A stretch of 64,000 bases of DNA from VXYL01 sp963666465 (GCA_963666465.1 OY762824.1:2170001-2234000), one strand, 5' to 3'; positions 1 to 9,636 are shown, numbered from the stretch's first letter. Numbers and translations are program-made. Notes: a model not told the origin generated them from the sequence alone.

Positions 1-801
1 GGTGACTTCGTGCGCATGATGGTGAACAACCGCTGGATCGAAGCCACCCAAGGCGCCAACAAGCGCCCCGGCGCCTACTGCACCTCGTTCGCGAAATCGC
101 GCACGCCCCGGGTGTACATGACGTACGCCGGTTCCATGACCGACGTGACCATCCTCGCCCACGAACTAGGCCACGGCTTCCACCACTGGGCGATGCGCGA
201 CCTGCCGGACTCCCAGCGCCACTACGGCATGTCCGTGGCAGAGACCGCCAGCACCTTCGGCGAAACCGTCGTCCGCGACGCTCTCATGCAACGCGCCGAA
301 TCCCCGGCCGCCGAGCTCGCCGTCGCCTGGGAGGAAGTGGCCGCCACCACCGCCTTCCTCCTCAACATCCCCACCCGCTTCGAGTTCGAGACCCGCTTCT
401 ACGACGCCCGCGCCGAACGCCCGCTGCTCCCGGACGAACTGAAGGAACTCATGCGCGAAGCCTGGCTCAAGTGGCATGGCGATGCCCTGGCGGAGCCGGA
501 TCCGCTGTTCTGGGCCAACAAGCTCCACTTCTACATATCCGGCCTCAGCTTCTACAACTTCCCGTATCTGTTCGGCTACCTCTTCAGCCTGGGCGTCTAT
601 GCCCGCCGCCAACAGTTCGGCACCAGCTTCTTCGAACGCTACAAGGCCCTCCTGGCCGACACAGGCCGAATGACCGCCGAAGAACTAGCCAGGCAGCACC
701 TCGACGCAGACCTGACGGCCCCCGACTTCTGGCGCGACACCGTGGCCGCCCTGGAACCAAGAGTGGAGAACTTCGAGCGCTTGGTGGCCGAGTGCGTCTA
801 G
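1..801 (+). CDS. pepF: M3-family oligoendopeptidase F (C-terminal part)
   Basis: C-terminal 266 residues of a zinc oligopeptidase that cleaves short peptides in the cytoplasm; the reading frame is open to the left edge, so the N-terminus lies outside the window. The zinc-binding HELGH motif is encoded around 160-174, followed about 25 residues later by the SVAETAS segment that supplies the third (Glu) ligand. The NFPYLFGYLFS stretch near the end is characteristic of the M3B/PepF branch. The stop codon is followed at once by a dispersed repeat. Identity within M3 (PepF rather than Dcp or thimet type) rests on that C-terminal pattern. Confidence 0.9.
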   Translation, partial: GDFVRMMVNNRWIEATQGANKRPGAYCTSFAKSRTPRVYMTYAGSMTDVTILAHELGHGFHHWAMRDLPDSQRHYGMSVAETASTFGETVVRDALMQRAESPAAELAVAWEEVAATTAFLLNIPTRFEFETRFYDARAERPLLPDELKELMREAWLKWHGDALAEPDPLFWANKLHFYISGLSFYNFPYLFGYLFSLGVYARRQQFGTSFFERYKALLADTGRMTAEELARQHLDADLTAPDFWRDTVAALEPRVENFERLVAECV

Positions 802-802
802 G

Positions 803-893
803 ACTTCGGACGGCGCAGGCTGGCCGAATGCCGACAGGGTGACAGGAGGCTTGGGCTGGGGCAGGAAGCGGTGCCGAAAGGCAACGGTTCCCG
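803..893 (-). repeat. Solitary copy of a ~95-bp dispersed repeat (R3)
   Basis: This segment, read on the minus strand, is nearly identical to stretches inside two MITE-like elements at about 19605-19712 and 50330-50437. Shared landmarks are GAACCGTTGCC..., CTTCCTGCCCCAGCCCAAGC and GTCGGCATTCGGCCAGC. Here it stands alone between the pepF stop and ycaQ. The versions in the MITEs carry a 10-13 bp inverted repeat (CCTGTCGG / CCGACAGG). Confidence 0.75.
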
Positions 894-947
894 ACAGGGC
901 AGGTTGCCTTGCCCTAGAAAGGCATTGGCCGCTCGCAAGGCCGTCTC

Positions 948-2159
948 TCATCCCTGGACCGCCGCGAGCGCTCTGGCGATGGGTTCCCGCCACCGCCCCG
1001 GAGTCACCTCGCCGATGGTCAGTTCGTCGCAGCCGGTGAAGCGGGCATAGTCCCGCACCTCGGCGGCCAGTGCCGGCGGGAAATCGTCGGACAGGTCCCT
1101 CTCCGCACTCTCCTGCATGAAGAGCGCCTTGACCTCGAAGCGCCGCTCCCGCCGGTGCGCCTTGGCATCGAGCCTGGCCACGAATTGGTCGCCGAACACC
1201 ACCGGCAGCACATAGTAGCCATATTGCCGCTTCGCCTCCGGCACGTAGCATTCGATGGTGTATTCGAAGCCGAACACATCCGCGCAGCGCTGGCGCTGGA
1301 TCACGGTGTTGTCGAACGGCGAAAGCAGGCGAACCCGAGCCGGCGGTGGCGCGAGGGCACGGTCGAATGTGCCGGGAAGCGCGAACAGCGCGTCTCGCCC
1401 TGGCCCCGGCCGCTTCTCCAGTTCTCCTTCCGCTGCGCGCTCGGCCGCCCGTTCCCGCACCACCCTGCGCAGCCGGCCATCGCGGCAGAGGTAGGCCATC
1501 GTCCGAGTGGTCGCAAAGCCGTGGGCGCGCAGCGACACGTCAATCGCATGATCGGCGTATTCCTCGGCGGAAGGCTCGCTCGTGTCCACATCCGCCGGCA
1601 GGAAGCGCTCGGTGAGTTCGTAGCGCTTCTGGAACCCCTGTCGTTCGACGCTGGTGAGCACCCCTTCCATGAAGAGCTCTTCGAGAGCACGCTTGGCCGG
1701 CTTCCAGTCCCACCAACCCTTGCGGCTGTCGCGGGGGTCGTCGAAGTCGCGGGCGAACAGCGGGCCTTCCTCGCGGATTCGCTGCAGCACCCGCCCGCGC
1801 AGCTTGCCGTCGCTGCGGCGCACCCACATCTCGCCGCCGGCAATCGCCCGCATCATGGGCAGCACGAAGCGGAAGTCGCGCATGGGGATGTAGGCGGCTG
1901 CATGCCGCCAGTATTCGAAGACTCTTCGCCGCTTGACGAGGCGGTTCAGCATGTCCTCCTCGTAGCGCGCCACCCGATTCCACAGCACGTGGTGATGCGC
2001 CCGCGCCACCACGGAGATGGTGTCGATCTGCACATAGCCGATCCGTTCGAGCGCCTTCTGCACGCCGGAGGCGCCCGTGCCGAGGGGCCGCTTTCCGGCC
2101 AGCCCCTGGCCACGCAAGCCGAGTCGCCGCAGTCGCGCGGCACCGACCGGTCGGCTCAC
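948..2159 (-). CDS. ycaQ: YcaQ-family winged-helix DNA glycosylase (crosslink repair type)
   Basis: A 403-residue member of the HTH_42/YcaQ family, whose characterised members unhook alkylated bases and interstrand crosslinks. The catalytic QxD motif is visible as QID at residues 44-46, followed by the family pattern RAHHHVLWNR. The GTG start at 2159 was chosen because it overlaps the stop codon of the upstream peptidase gene by four bases (GTGA), a typical coupling arrangement; a longer in-frame start at 2207 would overlap that gene by 52 bp. The length is normal for the family. The pairing with a secreted peptidase has no obvious functional logic. Confidence 0.88.
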   Translation of the reverse strand: MSRPVGAARLRRLGLRGQGLAGKRPLGTGASGVQKALERIGYVQIDTISVVARAHHHVLWNRVARYEEDMLNRLVKRRRVFEYWRHAAAYIPMRDFRFVLPMMRAIAGGEMWVRRSDGKLRGRVLQRIREEGPLFARDFDDPRDSRKGWWDWKPAKRALEELFMEGVLTSVERQGFQKRYELTERFLPADVDTSEPSAEEYADHAIDVSLRAHGFATTRTMAYLCRDGRLRRVVRERAAERAAEGELEKRPGPGRDALFALPGTFDRALAPPPARVRLLSPFDNTVIQRQRCADVFGFEYTIECYVPEAKRQYGYYVLPVVFGDQFVARLDAKAHRRERRFEVKALFMQESAERDLSDDFPPALAAEVRDYARFTGCDELTIGEVTPGRWREPIARALAAVQG

Positions 2160-4267
2160 CCCTCGGAGTCTCCGTCGTCTTCGGTCTCTGGCGCCAGATG
2201 CCGCCACAGGAATGCATAGGCGAGCGCCGACATGAACGCCTGCTGGGCATTGTCGGCTGCGCCGGCGTGGCCGCCTTCCGTGTTCTCGTAGTACGTCACG
2301 TCATGACCGAGCGCCGCCATCTTCGCGGTCATCTTGCGGGCGTGGCCGGGATGGACGCGGTCGTCGCGGGTGGAGGTGGTCATCAGCACCGGCGGATAGT
2401 CGGCATGCTCCTGCACGTTGTGGTAGGGCGAGAAGCGCTGCATGAAGGCCCAGTCTTCGGGCACGTCCGGGTCGCCGTATTCCGCCATCCAGCTCGCCCC
2501 GGCGAGCAACAGGTGGTAGCGCTGCATGTCGAGCAGCGGCACCTGCGAGACAACGGCGCCAAACAGGTCCGGTCGCATGGTGAGCATGTTGCCGGTGAGC
2601 AGGCCGCCGTTGCTGCCGCCCATCACGCCGAGCTGCGCGGCGGTGGTGACCTTGCGGCGAATGAGGTCTTCGGCGACGGCGATGAAGTCTTCGTAGGCGC
2701 ACGGGCGATTCTCGCGCAGGGCGGATCGATGCCAGTCCGGGCCGTACTCGCCGCCGCCGCGAATGTTGGCCACCACGAAGGTGCCGCCTCGTTCCAGCCA
2801 GCCCGCGCCGCTTAGGGGGGAGTAGCCGGGCGTCATGGAGATCTCGAAACCGCCGTAGCCGTAGAGCAAGGTCGGCCCGGGCACATCGTCCTCGCGCCCG
2901 ATCTCGAAGTAGGGCACGCGGGTGCCGTCGGCAGACTCGGCGAAGTGCTGGCTCACCTCGAGTCCTTCGGCATCGAAGAAGGCTGGGGCGGCCTTGAGGG
3001 TCTCCGGGGCGCTGCCGATGGCACCGTAGGCAAGGCTTGGCGGCGCCAGATAGCCATCGACATAGAGGAAGAACTCGTCGCCCCGATCGCGGTCCACGGC
3101 GCCGACGCCAAGACTGTCGAAGGCGCCGACGCCAGGCATGGGATCGCGCTGCCAGCCTTCCTCGCTCGGCGTCAGCACCTCGATGCGATTGCGCACGTCG
3201 TCGAGAATGTTGAGAACGACGTGGTTGCGGGTGAGGGTGTAGCTCTCCAGCGAACTCGTGGCGGTGGGCGAGAACAGCGTTTCCAGTTCGCGCTTGCCGG
3301 CGAGGAAGGCGTCGAGGGAGGCGGTGAGGAATGCCCCGGCGGGATGGGTTTCGCCGCCGGCTGTCCAATCCTCGGTGAGGCGGATGTAGATGCGGTCCCG
3401 GAAGAGGCCCACGTTGGCGCTGCTCGGCGCATCGATGCGGGTCAGTTCGCCGTCCCGGCGCAGGAAGCGCTCCGTGTTCCAGAAGTCGATGGCGCGAGTG
3501 ACGACCTCGTGGCGGTGTTCGTTGCCGAGATCCACGCTGACGCCGACGCCGACATCCTCCACCCTGGCCTCGAACACCACCTGCGCATCGGCCAGCGGGA
3601 TGCCGCGCCGCCATTCCTTGACGATGCGCGGATAGCCGGACTCCGTGAGGCTGCCGGGGCCGTAATCCGTCGCCACCAAAAGCCGATCCTCGCCGCCCCA
3701 CGCCACAACGCTCTTCGCCTCGGGCAGGGAGAAGCCGTCTTCCACAAAGGTCTTGTCCACGAGATCGAACTCGCGCACGACATTGGCGTCCGCGCCGCCC
3801 CTGGAGAGGGAGATCAGGCAGCGCCGGCAATCCGGCTCGCGGCAGAGCGAATACTGATACACCCAGTTCTCGCCCTCCTCTTCGGCCAGCGCATCCACGT
3901 CCAGCACCGTCTCCCATTCGGGCGCGTCGGTGCGGTATTCGGCCATCGTCGTCCGCCGCCACAGTCCGCGCGGATGCTCGGCATCGCGCCAGAAGTTATA
4001 GAAGGCATCGCCAATCCGGCTGACGTAGGGAATGCGCTCGTCGGAATCGAGAATGGCCTTGAACCGATCCCGGCTCTCGACGAAGAAGCCATCGTTCGCA
4101 AAGCTCTCGGTCGTCCGCCCGCTCCGCTCCTTCACCCAGGCAAGCGCGGCTTCGCCTGTGACGTCCTCGAGCCACAGATGCGGATCCTCCTCCCCCGCGG
4201 CCCCGCCGGCATTGCCCACGGCAAGCACGGCAGGAAGGAACCCGAATGCAAACCTGGACTTGGTCAT
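2156..4267 (-). CDS. Prolyl oligopeptidase family serine peptidase (S9A), exported
   Basis: 703 residues, close to the normal ~700 of S9A peptidases: a beta-propeller N-terminal part (begins DPHLWLEDV) and a C-terminal alpha/beta-hydrolase domain. Catalytic residues can be placed at Ser552 in GGSNGG, Asp635/636 in TRDDRV and His667 in GGHAGA, spaced much as in mammalian prolyl oligopeptidase. The first ~25 residues form a signal peptide, so the enzyme is probably periplasmic and cuts proline-containing peptides. The ATG at 4267 was chosen because it gives this signal peptide; the open frame continues upstream without homology. It is translationally coupled to ycaQ downstream. Confidence 0.93.
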   Translation of the reverse strand: MTKSRFAFGFLPAVLAVGNAGGAAGEEDPHLWLEDVTGEAALAWVKERSGRTTESFANDGFFVESRDRFKAILDSDERIPYVSRIGDAFYNFWRDAEHPRGLWRRTTMAEYRTDAPEWETVLDVDALAEEEGENWVYQYSLCREPDCRRCLISLSRGGADANVVREFDLVDKTFVEDGFSLPEAKSVVAWGGEDRLLVATDYGPGSLTESGYPRIVKEWRRGIPLADAQVVFEARVEDVGVGVSVDLGNEHRHEVVTRAIDFWNTERFLRRDGELTRIDAPSSANVGLFRDRIYIRLTEDWTAGGETHPAGAFLTASLDAFLAGKRELETLFSPTATSSLESYTLTRNHVVLNILDDVRNRIEVLTPSEEGWQRDPMPGVGAFDSLGVGAVDRDRGDEFFLYVDGYLAPPSLAYGAIGSAPETLKAAPAFFDAEGLEVSQHFAESADGTRVPYFEIGREDDVPGPTLLYGYGGFEISMTPGYSPLSGAGWLERGGTFVVANIRGGGEYGPDWHRSALRENRPCAYEDFIAVAEDLIRRKVTTAAQLGVMGGSNGGLLTGNMLTMRPDLFGAVVSQVPLLDMQRYHLLLAGASWMAEYGDPDVPEDWAFMQRFSPYHNVQEHADYPPVLMTTSTRDDRVHPGHARKMTAKMAALGHDVTYYENTEGGHAGAADNAQQAFMSALAYAFLWRHLAPETEDDGDSEG

Positions 4268-4730
4268 GGGGGTGCCTGCTGCTTGAACCAAAGTCGAGTG
4301 TAACAACGACCCCGGAGCGCCTGCGCAGCGAGACGAAGGCGCTGCGCTTCGCGCCCATGGCCAGGCTCGCCTGACCGAGGCCACTTCCGGATCACGGAGG
4401 GCGAGTGGCTGCATGGTGATGACCGCGCTGCTGGTCACGCGATTCTCGTTCCAGTCAAGGATGTGGAGATGGTAGAGTTCCTCAAAGCAGGGTCCGGGTT
4501 CGCGTCGCGTGAGAGGTAGTCCAGCAATGGCCAACAAGCCCAGCCAACCGCGGGCAGGGCATCTCGAAGTCAGCTCGCTGAATCGGCGTCGTCCGGCGCC
4601 AAGGACAGCGAAGCGTGCATTCGTTGCGCCACGTTCAAAAGCGGACAGATAGGCGTCCGATCCTGCGGATGCAGTCTTGTGCATCCGACCGGATGCGACG
4701 TTGACTCAACGTGATTCCGTGGGGTCCTTC
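4268..4730. other. Intergenic region between divergent peptidase and ggt genes
   Basis: 463 bases separating two divergent starts. It must hold both promoters, but no convincing -35/-10 pair, operator or RNA gene was recognised. The minus-strand peptidase frame stays open to 4684 without recognisable homology, which is unremarkable at this GC content. Confidence 0.5.
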
Positions 4731-6428
4731 GTGAACACCGTTCGCCAATCCGGCATTCTCGCGCTTTGTCTCGCGGCGAGTGCATACCATGCCGCCGGCC
4801 CCACGCCGCTTGTGGCGCAAGGTGGCGTGGTGGCTTCGCGCTCGCCCATCGCTTCGGAAGCGGGGGCGGAAGTGATGCGCGCTGGGGGCAATGCCATTGA
4901 TGCAGCGGTGGCGACGGGGTTTGCCTTGGCGGTCACCTATCCGGCGGCGGGCAATCTTGGCGGCGGCGGCTTTCTGCTGATCCGCACCGCCGATGGCGAG
5001 GTGGTGGCGAACGACCATCGCGAGAAGGCGCCCCTTGCCGCCACCCACGACATGTATCTCGACGATGAAGGCGAGGTGGTGCAGGGGCTTTCCACCGCTT
5101 CGCCCCTGGCCGTGGGCGTTCCCGGAACGGTGGACGGGCTGCTCGAGGCGCTGGCGCGATACGGGACGATTTCGCGGCGCGAGGCGATTGCGCCGGCCTT
5201 GCGTCTGGCAAGGGACGGCTTTTCTCTGCCGCACGACCTTGCCCGGCAGCTGGGCAGCCGCCGGGATGCATTCGCGCAGCACCCGGCCACGCTGGCTGCG
5301 TTCTCGAAGCCCGATGGCGAGCCGTTGGTCGCGGGTGACCTCTTCAAGCAGCCGGAGCTCGCCGCCACGCTGGAACGCATCGCAGAGGACGGCAGGGACG
5401 GCTTCTATGGCGGCGAGACCGCGCGTCTCCTGGTGCAGGAGATGGAGGCAAGCGGCGGTCTGGTCACGCGCGGGGATCTCGCCGCCTATCGCTCCGTTTG
5501 GCGTGAGCCGGTGCGGGGGACGTATCGGGGGCACGAGATCGTCTCCATGCCGCCGCCGTCCTCCGGTGGCGTGCTGCTGGTGCAGATGCTGAACATGCTG
5601 GAGCCCGCCGACCTCGGCGGCCTCGGCTTCGGCAGCGCGGCGACGATTCACCGGATGATCGAGGCGGAGCGGCGCGCATACGCCGACCGGGCGGTCCACC
5701 TGGGCGATCCCGACTTCCACGACGTGCCGACCGGGTTGCTGACAGGCAAGGCCTATGCGCTGGGGCGCTTCGCCGACTTCGACCGGGAGGCGGCCTCCCG
5801 TTCGGACGACATCAGCGCCGGGGAGGTTCCGGCGGAGAGTGCCGAGACCACCCATGTTTCCGTGATGGACGCGGCCGGCAACGCCGTCGCCTACACCACC
5901 ACCCTCAATTTCTCCTTCGGCGCCCGGATGGTCGTCACCGGCGCCGGCTTCCTGCTCAACAACGAGATGGACGATTTCTCCGCCCGGCCGTTCACGCCGA
6001 ATGCCTATGGCCTGATCGGCGGCAAGGCCAACGCCATCGCGCCCGGCAAGCGAATGCTGAGTTCGATGACGCCCACCATCGTGATGAAGGAAGGCGAGCC
6101 GTGGCTGGTCACCGGCTCCCCCGGCGGCAGCACCATCATCACCACGGTGCTGCAGGTGATCGTCAACGCCATCGACCACGGCATGGATCTGGGCGACGCC
6201 GTGGCCGCACCTCGCTTCCACCACCAATGGCAGCCCGACCGCGTGATCGTCGAACCCCACGGCATCTCGCCAGACACTCTCGGCCTGCTCGAAGCCATGG
6301 GCCACCAAGAGCTGATGCAGATGCGCTGGGGCCGCGGCATTGGCGACGCCAACTCGGTCATGCGAACCCCGGACGGCCTCGCCGCCGTCGCCGACCCCAG
6401 GAACGCTGGGGGCGCCGCCGGGCACTAG
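4731..6428 (+). CDS. ggt: Gamma-glutamyltransferase (glutathione hydrolase) precursor
   Basis: A 565-residue periplasmic proenzyme that cleaves the gamma-glutamyl bond of glutathione and related peptides. It cuts itself before a threonine that becomes the nucleophile; this is Thr373 in the conserved TTHVSVMD motif. Other family landmarks are the GGNAIDAAVA block, GGGGFLL, the PPPSSGG block and GSPGGSTI near the C-terminus. The GTG at 4731 was preferred because it starts a compact signal peptide and has a GGGG run six bases upstream; a TTG at 4677 would add 18 residues. It lies divergent from the prolyl oligopeptidase, so both products may take part in scavenging extracellular peptides. Confidence 0.93.
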   Translation: MNTVRQSGILALCLAASAYHAAGPTPLVAQGGVVASRSPIASEAGAEVMRAGGNAIDAAVATGFALAVTYPAAGNLGGGGFLLIRTADGEVVANDHREKAPLAATHDMYLDDEGEVVQGLSTASPLAVGVPGTVDGLLEALARYGTISRREAIAPALRLARDGFSLPHDLARQLGSRRDAFAQHPATLAAFSKPDGEPLVAGDLFKQPELAATLERIAEDGRDGFYGGETARLLVQEMEASGGLVTRGDLAAYRSVWREPVRGTYRGHEIVSMPPPSSGGVLLVQMLNMLEPADLGGLGFGSAATIHRMIEAERRAYADRAVHLGDPDFHDVPTGLLTGKAYALGRFADFDREAASRSDDISAGEVPAESAETTHVSVMDAAGNAVAYTTTLNFSFGARMVVTGAGFLLNNEMDDFSARPFTPNAYGLIGGKANAIAPGKRMLSSMTPTIVMKEGEPWLVTGSPGGSTIITTVLQVIVNAIDHGMDLGDAVAAPRFHHQWQPDRVIVEPHGISPDTLGLLEAMGHQELMQMRWGRGIGDANSVMRTPDGLAAVADPRNAGGAAGH

Positions 6429-6518
6429 GAGCCTTCCAGCCGGGGAAGCATCCCCGACCGCTGACGCGCAAGGAAGTGCCGGCAATTTCCCCATCGCTGG
6501 GGGCGTGCTTCCATGCAA
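6429..6518 (+). repeat. Copy of the 89/90-bp structured repeat, abutting the ggt stop
   Basis: A single copy of the unit that is tandemly repeated at 10854-11745, starting directly after the ggt stop codon. Its hairpin arms are GGAAGTGC and GTGCTTCC around an inner CCCCA-TCGC-TGGGG stem. The arm bases differ from the tandem copies but still pair (with G-T wobbles). It may act as a transcription end for ggt, although no T-run follows. Confidence 0.85.
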
Positions 6519-6674
6519 GGTCAGCAGCGCGTCACCACCGCCACCTTCCGGCGCGACGACGGCCGCACCCTGCACGTGCGCACGGCCACCGTCGCCGAAC
6601 CCGCCCAGAAGGCCATTTACGACGCGCTCGGCATCGATCCCAGCCCCGGCGGCACCCGCCGAACCGTCGTCTGA
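6519..6674 (+). pseudogene. C-terminal remnant of an IS1634-family transposase
   Basis: About 51 codons on the plus strand, ending in TGA at 6672-6674, match the C-terminus of the intact transposase at 6824-8635. Shared segments include QRVT, DGRTLHVR, QKAI and DALGI. It is the tail of a second, divergent copy, oriented towards the intact element. The rest of that copy has been replaced by the 89-bp repeat and ggt. Confidence 0.85.
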
Positions 6675-6706
6675 GGCCGCATCACCCTCGACCTTGGGTG
6701 CCCACC

Positions 6707-8699
6707 TGTAGTGCCCTAACCCAAGTTTACCAACGAAAAGAATAAACTGTTGTATCTCAACAATTTAGGTTGACCGAATCGCGCGCATGGCACTACATTC
6801 GTGCCCGACGTGATGGTTTCCCCTCAGACGACCGCCTGGTGTGTCCCCCCGGCTGAGGAGGGGATCCCCAAGGCATCGAGGATGGCCTTCTGCTGCGGTT
6901 CCGGGCGCGTCGCCTTGCGCACATGCAGCGTGCGTCCGTCGGCGCGCTTGAACGTCGCGGTCACCCGCTGACGGCCGCCGAGAATCCGTTTGAGCGTCGT
7001 CCAGTTCGCCGTGCGCATCGGCCCGTCGCCGCGCTCGGCCAGACGGGTGCGAATCACCTGGACCCGTTGGTAGGCGATCACCGTGATGAACAGATGGCCC
7101 TCGGCACGGCGCGGCTTGCGGTGATGGATGGGGCGCAGGCCCAGTTCGGATTTCAGGGAACGGAACGCCGCCTCGACATCCGTGAGCAGGGTGAAGGTGC
7201 GCCACAGGCGCTCCTCGCTGAAGTCGGTCTCGTTGCTGCGCAGGCAATAGACGCCCGGATGGGTGAGCATCGTCCCGGCCACCGGCGTGCGGAGGAAGGT
7301 CACCGCCACGGCCCGTTTGCCGCTCTCGTCGGTTGCCACCGCGATGTCGTAGTGTTGGCCGACACCGCGGCTCTTCTCCACCAGCCGGCCGATGCGTTGC
7401 CAGATCTTTTCCGGCTTCTTCTGCGTGCGCGGCCGCGACAGCCCCTCGTTGATCGCATCGAGATCCCGCTCCAGGCGTTGCGCAAACCGCTCGGCCATGC
7501 CGCGCTCCTTCTCGGCACGCTGCTCGGAGCAGCAGTACAGGCGCACCTCGCCCGCCTCGGCGTCGTCCACCTTCTCCAGATGCACCACCCCGCCGCTGCG
7601 GGTGCGGTGGGCGAGTGCCGCCTCGGGCTCGAAGCGGCGCTTGCGCTCGCGCGAGACCACGATGTAGCGGTACCCGTTCGCCTTCAGCCAGTCGACCTGT
7701 CGCTCGGTGGCGATGCCCCGGTCGAGCACCACCCGCGACCCCGGCGGTGCCCCGAGCGCGTCCAGCATGCCGGAAAGCGTCCGGTCTTCCTTGACGTTGC
7801 CCGCGAACACCCGCGAACGCCGCACGAAACCACCCCCGTCCAGCACCAGCCCCAGGGTGAGCAGCTTGCAGTCGCTGCGCTTCTCCTTCGAATGCCCCCG
7901 CCGCGCCTCGGGCTGATCCGCCACATCGCCCTCGTAATAGGTGTTGGTCAGATCGTAGAGCGTCACCGTCGGCGCCAGGTCGAACAGGTCCATGGCGCTC
8001 TCGAACAGATGCGCCTCGATCGCTTCGCGGTGGGCAGCCAAGGCATCCGAGGCCCGGTACAACTGCATCGCCCCCATGGTCTCGAAGTCCACACCCAGCA
8101 ACTCCCCCAAGGCACTGCGCTCGCGCAGCCAGGCGTGCGTGGCCCGCTCCGAGGCCGGGTACGCAAGCCGCGCCACGATCGAGGCCACCGCGGCCGTGCA
8201 CGGCGACGCGTTGATGCCCAGGGTCGACAGCAACTCCATCAGGCCCAACCGCTCGACCGCCCACAGTCCCGCCTGCTCGACGCCCACGCTGCGCGGGCGC
8301 GTCAACTCGAGCGACGCCACGTCCACACGGACCGGATCACGCACCGCTTCGGCGTCCCCCGCCCGGCCGCGGGCCAGCAGTTGCGCCCCGATCCGTTGCG
8401 CTTCTTCCTCGACGGCAGCCGGCGCATCGTCGGTGAGCGGCGCCTGGCCGTTCAAGATCTCGTCGATGCGCCGGCACAGTTCCGGCCACTCCTCCACAGG
8501 CAGGTCGAAATCGCTGCCGAGGTTCAACAACGTGCGCTGGCGGACCTTGGCGCCGTCGCGCCGACTGTGCACGAGGCGGTGGGAGTGGTAGTCCTGGCCG
8601 CCGGTGCGGCGGGTGAGGGTACGGCGGATGAACATGGCGGGTGACGGTAGCGGCGCCCGCCACCCATGTCAACCGACACCACCCTATTATGGCACTACA
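6707..8699 (-). mobile_element. IS1634-family insertion sequence
   Basis: A ~2.0-kb element carrying one transposase. The proposed ends are TGTAGTGCC at 6707-6715 and its complement GGCACTACA at 8691-8699; the match extends over 12 of the first 13 bases. A further GGCACTACA lies at 6789-6797, so the left boundary is uncertain by about 90 bp. No clear target duplication was found. Confidence 0.6.
6824..8635 (-). CDS. IS1634-family transposase
   Basis: A 603-residue DDE transposase of the IS4-related IS1634 family, apparently full length. The N-terminus resembles relatives that open MFIRR... with a YxxxRLV segment; the core includes ASIVARLAYPASE, YDLTNTYYEG with the first catalytic-type Asp, and SRVVLDRGIATE with the second. 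The C-terminus (HLFITVIAYQ, then TLHVRKAT) is the part shared with the nearby remnant. The ATG at 8635 lies 56 bp inside the proposed right end. No frameshift was seen, so the element may be active. Confidence 0.88.
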   Translation of the reverse strand: MFIRRTLTRRTGGQDYHSHRLVHSRRDGAKVRQRTLLNLGSDFDLPVEEWPELCRRIDEILNGQAPLTDDAPAAVEEEAQRIGAQLLARGRAGDAEAVRDPVRVDVASLELTRPRSVGVEQAGLWAVERLGLMELLSTLGINASPCTAAVASIVARLAYPASERATHAWLRERSALGELLGVDFETMGAMQLYRASDALAAHREAIEAHLFESAMDLFDLAPTVTLYDLTNTYYEGDVADQPEARRGHSKEKRSDCKLLTLGLVLDGGGFVRRSRVFAGNVKEDRTLSGMLDALGAPPGSRVVLDRGIATERQVDWLKANGYRYIVVSRERKRRFEPEAALAHRTRSGGVVHLEKVDDAEAGEVRLYCCSEQRAEKERGMAERFAQRLERDLDAINEGLSRPRTQKKPEKIWQRIGRLVEKSRGVGQHYDIAVATDESGKRAVAVTFLRTPVAGTMLTHPGVYCLRSNETDFSEERLWRTFTLLTDVEAAFRSLKSELGLRPIHHRKPRRAEGHLFITVIAYQRVQVIRTRLAERGDGPMRTANWTTLKRILGGRQRVTATFKRADGRTLHVRKATRPEPQQKAILDALGIPSSAGGTHQAVV

Positions 8700-9010
8700 T
8701 CGGTCGATCCACCCCACCAGGAACCGGAAAACAACGAGTTGCCGACCCCAAAACCGTCAATCACCGCAAGATCGGGCGAAAATCACGGGGTTGTTGGTAA
8801 AGATGGGCTAACGCCCGCCGACCGCCCGTAAAGTATTGACCTTCAACGCCTTCTCAAACCCCTTGGTGAACTTGGGGCTAAGCGTCAAATGCCGCCACGG
8901 CAGCCGAGCCTCCCGGGCCGCGCATCCAGCGGCGACGGTTTTGGCGTGCCAGACGGCCTCGCGTCTCGCAGAGTAGACTGCACAATGTCAGGCAGCCAAC
9001 GGCAGGGTCC
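8700..9010. other. Intergenic stretch with nothing recognised
   Basis: 311 bases between the IS element and the ATPase remnant, locally more AT-rich than its surroundings. No gene, hairpin or repeat copy was identified. Confidence 0.5.
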
Positions 9011-9599
9011 ATGAGAGTCGCGAAGCTCCAAGCAAGGCAATACAGAAGTCTGCGGGATGTGACGGTTGAGTTTAACGAGCTCAACCTGTTCATCGGCGCG
9101 AATGCTGCGGGAAAGAGCACCGTGCTCGACGCACTGCGGTTCCTGCACGAAGGTGCGAGCGAAATGGACTTCGCGGGCGCCGTGCGCGGACGGGGGCGGT
9201 ATCGTCCACCTGCGTGGAAGGGCGAAGCGGCAGAAGAAACGGAACTCGTTGTGGAGATGACGAATGACGGCGACCGCTTCCAGTGGACGCCTCGGCAACA
9301 TCTCAGCGGACGTGCTCTACGCTTGCGCGCACCGGCACTTGGAGGCGTGGTACTTCGCCGACTCTCATGGGCTCGGAACCTACCTGGCCCGCTCTCTCGG
9401 ATCGGTGGACTTGGCAAGGCCCGACGAAATCAAGAATCCGAAGCTGCACCTCAAGCATCTACTCGGTAGCCGCGTCTGTACAGCGCGCGTGTCCGAGGCG
9501 ATCGCGCGGGTACTCGATGCAGACCGGGTCGCGCGACAAAGCCCGAGTTTCGCTACGTTCATCAAGGCCGTGGTCAACGGAGTCGGTGGCTTCACCTAA
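9011..9599 (+). pseudogene. Collapsed AAA-ATPase / DUF4276 gene pair
   Basis: The first ~92 codons (9011-9286) encode the start of an OLD/RecF-like AAA ATPase: MRVAKLQARQYRSL leads into a P-loop, GANAAGKST. From about 9290, in another frame, the sequence encodes the C-terminal ~95 residues of a DUF4276 (TOPRIM-like) protein, recognisable from HLEAWYFAD, PDEIKNPK and LLGS, ending at 9599. DUF4276 genes commonly sit directly downstream of such ATPases, so one deletion probably removed most of both. Neither product can be functional as it stands. Confidence 0.7.
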
Positions 9600-9636
9600 C
9601 TGCGGGCCAGGAGTCTGCGCCGTAGAACGGTGCCGG

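Noticed and set aside
4268..4684. N-terminal extension of the prolyl oligopeptidase up to 4684
   Set aside because: The extra residues match nothing and would hide a normal signal peptide.
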